DNA from: Triangularia verruculosa | Taxonomy: Eukaryota; Ascomycota; Sordariomycetes; Sordariales; Podosporaceae | Direction of reading: 5' to 3' | NCBI GenBank assembly: GCA_033296885.1 | Contig: MU863895.1 | Span: forward strand, 186,001-250,000 | Length of the DNA stretch: 64,000 nt | In this document: piece after piece, positions 32,142-41,467 of the stretch | How positions within the stretch are numbered: the stretch's first letter is position 1 | Layout of the letters: every line of letters starts with the position of its first letter | The notes under the pieces: model-generated | Seen by the model: only the letters and a program-made list of their open reading frames with translations | Database searches by the model: none | Told to the model about the DNA's origin: nothing | Made by a program: the position numbers and the translations under genes

Positions 32142-33936
32142 CACAGATCAGTTTTGCCTGAAGGTGGTATCACTACTTTTGGTGAAGCCTGGTGTAGTGA
32201 TAGGCGCTTGCATAGAGCTACCAATTCGGCAGCCGCTTGATTCTGCTCTAACTGATTGTAGGACATGGTGTTGAATTGTAGATGAATGGTAGAGACTGCT
32301 ACATAGTCTGGCACACCCTGCCTGGATTGCTAGAAAGGCGTTTTGGCTTCCTCGATTAGATTGTTCTCCGGGTCGCTTTTGAAATTGACGTAGCTGATGC
32401 TAACTGATTATCTGTCGGGAAATCCTTTGGGTAGGTAGGTCTTGGTTATCACCGCTTCGGCATCATGTTGTGCGACGTCCCAATCTTGACAGTCCTTTGG
32501 AGAGCCTGGTTAATGGCTAGAAATGGCAGTCCGGGCACTGCGATCCTCAAAACCGAAGACGCCGCTTAATCTGAGGCCTTCTGCTATTGTGATGCCTGTC
32601 AACTCGTCAAATTCCGAGAAACACTTTCATGGAAGACGAAACTGAGTAGAATGATTGCTGTCATTGCCGATATGATGAACACAAAGGGGTCTGCTGCCAC
32701 GGATCTCGTTAGGCAGAATGCGAAAAGTTTTCAAGCCCAAGGCAATTGAATCATGGTCGGGTTTTCAGACGGCAATTGGGTATCATCCAAAGAACAATTG
32801 GTCGGCGGTGTTTTCATGACGACCACAGACCTGCTATCGGCATGATGCCATCCAGAAGCAAGTAAGAAGAAGCAACAAAGTGTGGAGGCCCAAAGCACAG
32901 GTCGCAAAAGTTCAAGATTGGGATATTGGCTTCCAAGTTGTCCCGGGAATTTGGGACCAATGATGGCAAATGAAAAGGAGCTTCCAGGATGGCAGTTGTG
33001 CAAGGTCGAGCTCTCTGGGGTCCCAGAGCAGAGGAGCCCAAGCCATTGGTCTGTTGCAAAGTTGCTCCTGCTCAGGATCCAAAGTGGAGCGGACCACGTC
33101 ATTGGGAACTCCAAAATAGAAACTGCTTGCAGCTCTCAGCCCTACAAGGCGAGTGTGCATCAGGGGAGCCAATATGGGATCCAGGCGCAGAGAGGGGGCG
33201 CGTGTATTCAATGGGCATGAAGGACTCCTCCATGGGATTATGGAAGCATATACAGAGCCAATTGGCCTATTTTGAACACATTTCACATACTTTTGTGCCT
33301 CGGACAGCTCTTTCAGACGGTTCTGCACGAGGGAACCATTGTGTCGCGAACCGAACAAGCGGGGCTCCAATTGTGGTGATATTCGATGGCCTAGCGTCCC
33401 CACGTACATCCGGAACTTTGGGCTCTTTTTCTAATCACACTGTTAAATAAAAGTGTGAATGACACATGAAAGATATTCGGGCATATGTTCCCAATATCGC
33501 GAATAGGGCGCGCAACGTTTGCGATCACTGTCTTGGTATCAAAGTTAGAATTCAAGTTGTAGATACTCAAAAGCACGTGCAGCTGAGTGTCCCACACCCT
33601 GGTCAGCACGGGCCACACATGTCAAAAGCTCCTCTTACATAATCATTTTGTGGAGCAACACCACGCGTTTTGACGACATGCCCTGAATGTTTGGAGAGTT
33701 TCGTTGACACTTTGCATCACACTCCATCGAAATAAGCTCACCAACTGCCAGCAGGCACACCGGCGCGTTGACAAAGAACAGGATTTTCACACATGACCAA
33801 TGCGAGCCAATAATCCCCACCCTGCTCGAGCGACCCCGCATCGAGCAACTCCTACGCGCTGATACCCCCCGACGCCATCGCCGAGCAGCAGACACCGCAC
33901 ATTCCTTTCCGATAACCACCCTGTTCACCTGTCGTC

Positions 33937-36900
33937 ATGGCATCAGGGCCAACAACACCGAGACGCCAGTCTAGGGGCCGTCCTAGAGGACGCCCCAAGG
34001 GCACTGGCTCAGCGAGCGCGTCTCGCGTCAGAAAGTTCCCCGAAGACATCTCAGCAACAGAACCCCCACTCAAAAGGCGTCGCTACATTCCCGGAGGCCC
34101 AGGAGGTGGTGGAAGATTTATTGACGACGAAGGCCTCGAAGTCCCAGCCGAAAATGTTGGGCCCGCAACCACCGTGTCCAGACAGCGAGCCTCCGCCCGA
34201 ACCGATGCGCAACCCTCCCCTACCGTTTATCCACGCAGAGAACGAAGCACGAGAATACGGACGGCGGTAAACCGAGATGAGCTCGACGATATGCAGTACA
34301 GTTCAGCAACAGCCCTGGCCGCAGCTGTCGTCCAGAGCGAGGGGTACAAGCCAAGAGAGGAGCGAGGATGGGAGGAGTTTCACCCAAATCTCGATATCGA
34401 AGCCACCTTTGCGGTTCTCCCGGCTGATGAAGTGGACGGAGTAGTCATAAAACCAGCCCCGCCAACACCTGTTGCGCAAGATACCGCCAGTTTCTTGAAT
34501 GGCGTCGGCACCCCTACTAAGGATGCTGCGTTTATCTTCACAGGGACGGCCACTGGCACACCTAATGGGCAAGGGAAACCATCCTTCTCCGGTATATCAG
34601 ATACGCCAAGTAGACGCCGCCTTGTCAGACCAACAAGAGATTCGGTCTCCTTGTATGCTACCCGACCTTTGGATCTCGGACTGACGCCCCAAGTCCCCAA
34701 AGTTCTACCTATTCACAGCCAAAATGCGAAGGAGCGGTTGGATTTGAAGCAGCCATCATACCGGAAAATTGACCGCATCGCCCTTTTTGAGAGCAAGACA
34801 TTTGGCCAGGCAAGATATGTCGACAAGTCGATGATGAATGTGGGCTATCAGGAGAGCGACAACTTCATTCGACCTGATCGCAAGCTCATCAAGGCGATAG
34901 ATGGCAACACTGAGGAGGATTTGGAGCAGGCTGCTGCTATATCGGCGGCCGGAGATCCTGTCCAGCATACGGCCGGAGTGGTGGGACGTGTGGAATATGA
35001 TATGGATGAGCAGGACGATATGTGGCTAGAGGATTTGAACAGTCGGCGAAAATCGACCGAACTGGAACCAATAACCCGAGAGATCTTTGAGATCACAATA
35101 ACCAAAATCGAGAAGGAGTGGCATGCGCTCGAAAAGAGGATACCCAAGCCAAACCCGAAACCACCACAGACCCACAGACCGAGATCGAGCTCTGCGGCTG
35201 CAGTTAATGGCGAGCCGCAGGTTGGAGAAGAGCAGGATAGCAAGTGCGCAATTTGCGATGACGGAGACTGCGAAAACACCAACGCGATTGTGTTCTGTGA
35301 CGGTTGCGATCTGGCGGTTCACCAAGAATGCTATGGTGTGCCGTTTATTCCCGAAGGGCAATGGTTGTGTAGGAAATGCCAGTTGATTGGTCGCGGTATT
35401 CCGGTAAGTTCTTGGTTGCGCTCTGTCCGGTAGCTGCCGAATATCAATGCTGATGGTGATTTTCTTAGACTTGTATTTTCTGCCCAAATACCGACGGGGC
35501 TTTCAAGCAGACCAACTCGTCAAAATGGGCGCATTTGCTGTGCGCCATGTGGATCCCCGAGGTGTCTTTAGGGAACCACACCTTCATGGAACCGGTGATG
35601 GAAGTGGAAAAAGTGCCCAAGACGCGGTGGAAGCTGACGTGCTATATTTGCAGTCAGCGCATGGGAGCCTGTATCCAGTGTTCTAACAAAAACTGTTACC
35701 AGGCCTTCCATGTTACCTGCGCCCGGCGCTGCCGGTTGTTTCTTAAAATGAAGAACAGCCAGGGCGCTCTCGCCGTGCTGGACAGTCTGCCGCTCAAGGC
35801 GTACTGCGACAAGCACTGTCCGGCGGACTATGCAAAGGAAAATGCGGTCAGCCAAGCGACGAAAGCTGCGATGCGCTTCTACAAGCGGACCATGAAGGGG
35901 CGCATTTGGGCCAATAGTCAGGCGTCGGCCCTTCAATTAGCCGCTACCCACCGCCATGCCGTAACTGAGCACCCCCCTGACGAGTCCCAGTTGACGGGCG
36001 CCAAAATGAACATCGTCCTAGGGGATAAGAAAAAGGGACAGCCGGCCAAGAATATTTGGAAGCTACCGTCGGGTGCACCCATCATCCCCCAGGCTGTGTT
36101 TGACACGGTTGAGAGCTCGCTGTCCCGCTTCCCAATCCGCAAGCGGAAGGACTATGTCGCCGAAACATGTCGCTACTGGACGCTCAAGCGCGAGGCCCGA
36201 CGTGGAGCCGCGTTGCTCAAACGACTGCAACTTCAAATGGAGACCTTCTCTTCCATGGAGTTGACACGGCGCAACTTTGCCGCCATGGGCCCGTCAGGGA
36301 AGACAAGACTCGCCAGAAGGATCGAGTTTTGCGGAAGTCTCCTCAAGGATCTTGAGCAGCTCAAGGAGTTGTCCGATGCCATCGTTCAACGCGAAGCCTC
36401 AAAGTTGGAAGCGGCCGAGTTGGAGCAGGACTTTGTCGACAGTTGCTATTTCCCGGTTTACAAAAAGCTTCAGCCGGTGCTTGACAAGGCTTTCCTGTAA
36501 GTTTCTTTTGCCGCCTTGTCGCTGGAGCTAGATACTGACCTATCATTTAGACTTGACAAGAACATCTTCAAGCCGGGGTTCAGGGAGCTGCAAGACAAAC
36601 TGGATCAACGGTTCTATACAACGACATTGCATTTTGCGAGTGATTTATGCCAAGCTATTAATGTCGGCATCAACAATCCACCAGCCGTAACACTAACTGA
36701 AGAACCTCGCGGCATCAGCATCGATGCATCACCAGTGAAGAGCGGCGGCAATGCAGATGTCAAGGACCGGAGACGGATAGCAAAACGAATGCTCAAGTCA
36801 CTTCAGCCACTTCTTGAAGCCGCCCTGCAGGCAGAGGCGGAAATTTGCAAGAAGCCTCTGGAGGGTCTGCAGGCGGAACTCGAGGCTATAATTGAGGCCA

Positions 36901-37721
36901 GCACTGAGCTTAGGCAACCGGGCCCTGTGGCTACCATTACAGTCTCTGGAGACGGCAGCCTCGCTCCTGGTGTCTCAGAGGATGTCGACATGACCGACGC
37001 GCCAGTAGAAGGTCAGATCATCGTCGCTGACCACTCAGAAGGCGATGAAGATGTCGATGCCGACGGCGACCCAGATGAACCTATGGAAGGTATAGAACAC
37101 GTTGGCGACGGCAGCATTGAAGTCAAATCCGACGAGCACGACGATGGGTTAGAGACAAACGGCGCCATCTCTTCTACCCACTCGGTCGTCACCGAGGAAC
37201 ACAACGACACACAGAGGACAGACATCCCTCGCATACTTACCAATGGAATCCCAAAGGAATCCAACTCGCCGCCTTCTCTTGCTGGTTACAACCCAGCTTC
37301 CCACCCCCAACCGCAAAATCATTCCGGCCCGCTGAGCCCACCACAGTCAAACGGCTCGTTTGGTCTTAAGCAACCAGGGCATAACGTCCTTTCTGATGGT
37401 GGTGTGGCTTGGTACCTTGAAGAGTTTGAGCTCCAGGGGACGTCGGCGGTGGAGAAGCAATGGGCGGGAAGGGAGGCTGTCCGCAGCCTGAGCGAGGAGC
37501 TGACGGACATGGACGACGAGGCCCTCAATAATTTGGAGTTTGATGTTGACGACGAGAATACCATTACTGCCAGCCCGGTTGATGCTGTCAAGAGCGGTAG
37601 CGGAGGCGGTGGCTTGAGGGCGGAGAGCGCGAATGTAGCGAGCACGCCGAGCGGGAGGAGGAAGAGGGCGGATGTATCCAAGTTTAGGAAGGGGGTTAGG
37701 AGCAGTGCTCGGAGGAAGTGA
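33937..37721 (+). CDS. nto1: NuA3 acetyltransferase subunit Nto1 (BRPF/EPL1-PHD protein)
   Basis: Nto1 is the scaffold that links NuA3 (Sas3, H3K14 acetylation) to methylated H3. Exons are 33937-35403, 35469-36496 and 36551-37721 (introns of 65 and 54 nt), giving 1221 aa. An AT-hook-like RGRPRGRPKG lies near the N-terminus. An EPL1-like region precedes the PHD-zinc knuckle-PHD module. PHD1 is at about 436-482 (CAICDDGDCENTNAIVFCDGC ... HQECYG). The knuckle/extended PHD follows in exon 2, with CIFCPNTDGAFKQT, WAHLLCAMWIPEV, CYICSQRMGACIQC, and FHVTCARRC. A helical region and a long disordered acidic tail ending in basic residues follow. Exon 2 ends in an AFL/LDKNIFKPGF join. No bromodomain or PWWP is seen, as in yeast Nto1. 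Confidence 0.93.
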
Positions 37722-38526
37722 GTGGGGAGTTGTGGGTTGTATGAAGAGGGGGGGGGTGGGTGTATGATATCCGGGGAGGGTTTTTTTTTTAATGGGTTCA
37801 CTTCTTTTGCTGCCGGGTTTATTTTAGGTGGGACTCTGTTTTGGCTTGACAGAACAACGTACAAGCGTTTTATTTTTTTATTTTTTGTTTTTGACTGATT
37901 ACAGCTTTTGATCGATTCCCCATATCCTTTTTTTTTTCTTTTTTGTTTTTTGTTTTGGTTCTTGAAAGAATTACAATGTGTGTTTTTGTTGTTTACATTT
38001 CTACTTTTCGATGACCGCTAGGTTTTTTTTCCCTTGCCAACACGCACAACACAGGTTTGCGGTTTTTATTTTATTGAGCTTTGTTTAAGGCGAGGGAGTG
38101 AGGATATGGTATGGGAATGGTATGGGAGGGAAGGAGGGAGGATGGAGGGCAAGGAGTTGATAATTTATATTGTGTACTGGTTTTTTTTATTTCTTGCGAT
38201 GGAGTTAGGAGTATGAGAGGTGTGTGTTCTGGGGGGTGGTGATATCTGGGGAGTGGGGGGGTGATAAGGGGAGGTACAGTACATAGCTAGGTAGTGGTTG
38301 CATTGCTTTTTTTGGAGGGGAGATAGGAACGGAGGTGTGAAATATGAGTAATATTTTGTGATAATTTTGTGGGTTGCTACTTATGGGTGTGGGTGCTATG
38401 GATGTGGGTGCTATGGCTTTGTGAGGTGTTATGTTTTGTGACTTCTGGTGGGTTGCTATGGATGGGATGTGTTGTGACTTTGCGAGATGTTATTGCTTGG
38501 TGGAGAGGGGTTGTGTTTCTCCAGAT
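37722..38526. other. Intergenic, 3' flank of NTO1 and of family member B
   Basis: This lies between convergent genes. It is strongly G/T-rich with long oligo-T and oligo-G runs and a tandem GGTGCTATGGATGTGG phrase near 38388-38420. No gene is seen. Confidence 0.5.
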
Positions 38527-38934
38527 CTAGAAACCCCAACGTGCTTCGCGAGAGTTCGAACTGCCCAGGAGCTGGTTGAGTTTGGCTTCGACTTGTTCGA
38601 GTCGAGATTCCAACTCGTCGATTTTGTTGGCCTTCCTGTCGGAGTTCCGGAGAGTCCAACTGAGGTCGGCGATCTCGACTGTTGTTCCGGCCGGCTTCGC
38701 TTCGAGTTCCGCCTGCTTCTCCTCCAGTTCTTTGATCCGTTGGACGGCTTCTCGTGAGAACTCTAGCCAGGAAACAGCCCACGCCTGGTAGGCTTCGGCT
38801 CTTGAGGCATCGTCAGTGCTATTGAGTCCGGCACCGCACGTCCGAAGAATCGTTTCGCGGTCCTTGAAGAGGTCGGTGGGGTGGGTGTGCTTGAGCTTGG
38901 GGAGGTAATCCGGGGGTGAATATAGGTTTGACAT
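38527..38934 (-). CDS. W-motif coiled-coil family member B (intact, 135 aa)
   Basis: This is an intact, intronless, unrecognised small protein. The N-terminus has HTHPTDLF, matching HIHPTADHF of member A. The family helix AWAVSWLEFSREAVQRI is at about residues 51-67, followed by a coil of EEKQAELEAK type. The second coil, KIDELESRLEQVEAKLNQLL, is at about 103-122. It is the shortest copy and shows the minimal architecture: N-terminal segment, W helix, coil, and C-terminal coil. It lies 7 kb from the other four copies, beyond NTO1, in the opposite orientation to C, D and E. Coiled-coil oligomerisation is likely; function unknown. The start ATG 38934 is the only one upstream of the motif in this frame. 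Confidence 0.65.
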   Translation of the reverse strand: MSNLYSPPDYLPKLKHTHPTDLFKDRETILRTCGAGLNSTDDASRAEAYQAWAVSWLEFSREAVQRIKELEEKQAELEAKPAGTTVEIADLSWTLRNSDRKANKIDELESRLEQVEAKLNQLLGSSNSREARWGF

Positions 38935-41467
38935 CTTGAAGTGGATAGAGATAGAGATGGTTGCGGGTTGTTTAATGGTGATGGAAGAGTTGTTGACGGG
39001 TGAAAATTCTCTATGAAAAGAAGATTAGGATGGGAAAGGTAGATATACACTAGAAGAAGCGGGCGGGATCAGTCATGCTCGAAGATTCTAGGGTGTGTGT
39101 TTGTACGCATGTATCCGTTCGCAAATAAACAAACATTATTAGTGATACTTTCCCTGGAAAAAGCCAAACCGCAAATCTGTGCTATTATGAACAAGAAGTT
39201 CCATTGGTAGCTGCAGTCAAAGTACCTACCTGGTAAGTAGCTTGGGACCAAAAAGGAGCACTCATCTCAGGCCTGGTAATCAAAGGGCAGGAGGCAGCGT
39301 GGCAGTACACGATCACCTTTGATAAAGGGCCATTGGCCAAATCGTGTACAGAAACTTCCGAGACACACTCTATTCCCCCAATCTCATAGAACAACGAACC
39401 AACTAGGTAATCCCCGCCCTCATAGCCCGACCACATAGCAAGAGCCGACAAGCCTATATAGCGACAGGTACATAACCTACATTTCTTCTATACAGGACTA
39501 CAGGACAGAGAACACTCTATCATCAGGAAAAAATACACTTTCTGCTCCTTAAAAGAATGCAATTTGAAAAGTATGATGCTGCGAGGGACTGTTCTTGCCC
39601 AAGCGTGCCTAGACAAGATTTGAACCTGCCCTACCTTAAATTGGAGGTCCTTGCCCAATATACTACTCGGCTAGACACGGGAGAGTTCTCGAATGTTTGT
39701 TGGAGGGCAATGTTGGGATACCGAGGCTATAAAGAGATAAGAGTGGGAGAGTGTTGGAAGGTGGTGGTGATTTCCTAGTTTAAAAGGGAGGAAGCTAGAT
39801 GATGGGACAGGGGAAAGGAGAAAGGCCGAGCTTCGTGTAAGTGCTCCAGTTTCGAGCATAGATCACGCCTCGCAGGCGGCGTGGTGCTTGACCTGTGCTG
39901 TCAACATTGAATAGCTTTTTATATCATGATAGGTACTTTCTCTGATGTTATGGGGTATAGACTAGGTAATAAAGGTAAAGGAAAATTAGATGCTGGTCAC
40001 AAAAATGCAGAACATCCCGGAGTCAAGAGTCCGAACTGGAAAGCTTTTAATTTAAACTCAGGATTTCCACGCCTCGATCTGTCCTAACTTCAACTACAAA
40101 ACCCGAGTCTAACCACCAGGGCTGCTCATCTTAACTGTCTGGCCTCTTAAACTCTCTTTTACTCCTAAGCACCTTTCTCACTAAAACTCCTTGCTTCCCA
40201 GTCTTGCAAAGTAAAATCAGAATAAAAACCAGTCTCTTTTCCTTGCCACTCCATAAATATGCTTGACTAAACCTCCCCTACAACGAAAATGATTAGAAAC
40301 GTAATAATGAAAGGGCAATGTAATTTTTGGTGCACTCCCCCAGCTCCAACCACTCCATCGCAGGAAATGCCACTCAAACCATCAAAAACAAATGAATTGC
40401 ACGCAACGACGACCAAGGAACCAAGCACAACTCAACACGAAAAGGGGACCATTTGATCATCGGGAAAACCAGAGCGTGAAAGGAAAGGGAGGTAGAGGGG
40501 GGCATAAACGGAAACAGCCAAGGTGTCCCTGTCCATTCCATCCCCTCCACCACTCTTTTCATCCCAGCCATGTTCATATTTCATCTTCTCTTTCTCTATC
40601 TCTCCTCTCTCTCCGTTCTCTCCGTCTTTCATCTCTTCAATAACCTCAATCTTTTGTACAAGAAATCCCACAAGCCGCGACAAGTCAACCCATCAAACCA
40701 ACATCTATCCTATGCGAGAGAACAAAAAGAAAGGTGTATATACATACATGTGTTCCAAAGGGCCAATAAAAACGAGGGGGTATATTAAAGATGTTCAATC
40801 CCACTGTAGTCCTCACAACAGATCGTATTGAACACCGTCAACAAACAGAGAGAAAAAAAACATGAGAAGAAACGAAAAGCACTTTTGACCCCTTGGAACA
40901 ACCTGTATATATAGACGCCCATCTGCCCTCCCCTCACTTTCAACTCTTCAATCTCCAAGCCGCTATCCCTCTCTCTCTTCCAATGATGAATGATGATGAG
41001 AAGATGCTGAATGACGCCCGCCCTGCAGTGATGAGAATATAAACAAAGCCAAAGCCAAACTCCCAACGCTATGCTCCTGACAAATGTAAACACAAAAGCT
41101 TTGTATAGCAGCAGAAATGAAAATCAAGCCGCCCTTTTTTCAAAAGGCGGCAAGAGAAGGGGCAGGGGATGAGATGTTTGGGCACATGTTCCCAATCCAA
41201 CTTCCGTATCGCTGTCGTAGCTGAGGCTTGCTCTTATGCTCCATCATCGCTCATCGTTCATCTCAAAATCGAACAGAATCCAACATGGCGAAGCACCCAC
41301 GACCCAGCAATAACATGCACACATGTATTCGTCCCCCCCTTTTCCTTGCGTCCTACAATGCCCATTCCGTCTCCAATTCCCTCCTCTCTCTGTTGTTGCC
41401 ATTATAAACTGGCGGGGTATCACAGAATGATGAAAACGATAAGAATTTTCAGCAAAAATCTTCCTCT
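38935..41467. other. Intergenic between member B and the LRR gene
   Basis: This includes the member B promoter, a degenerate tRNA-like sequence (39605-39678), and from about 40.3 kb C/A-rich sequence that is probably the long 3' UTR/flank of the minus-strand LRR gene. Short frames on both strands lack any domain. Confidence 0.45.
39605..39678 (-). pseudogene. Degenerate tRNA-like sequence
   Basis: Seventy-four nt on the minus strand begin GTGTCTA and end TAGGCAC, giving a 7-bp acceptor-like stem with one wobble pair. An A-box-like TAGCCGAGTAG and a T-loop GGTTCAAAT are present. The T stem relies on G-U pairs, and no standard 7-nt anticodon loop with T33 can be drawn. It is probably a dead tRNA or tRNA-derived fragment. 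Confidence 0.4.

Larger units (their letters stand above)
31271..33936. other. Gene-poor, repeat-bearing interval upstream of NTO1
   Basis: No supported gene in 2.7 kb. It contains the tRNA-derived repeat copy 1 and its tail (about 31640-32110), a TTTA microsatellite near 32115-32140, and a 32.7-33.45 kb stretch with overlapping open frames up to 165 codons on both strands that match no family I know. The last ~300 bp are the NTO1 upstream region. Confidence 0.5.
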
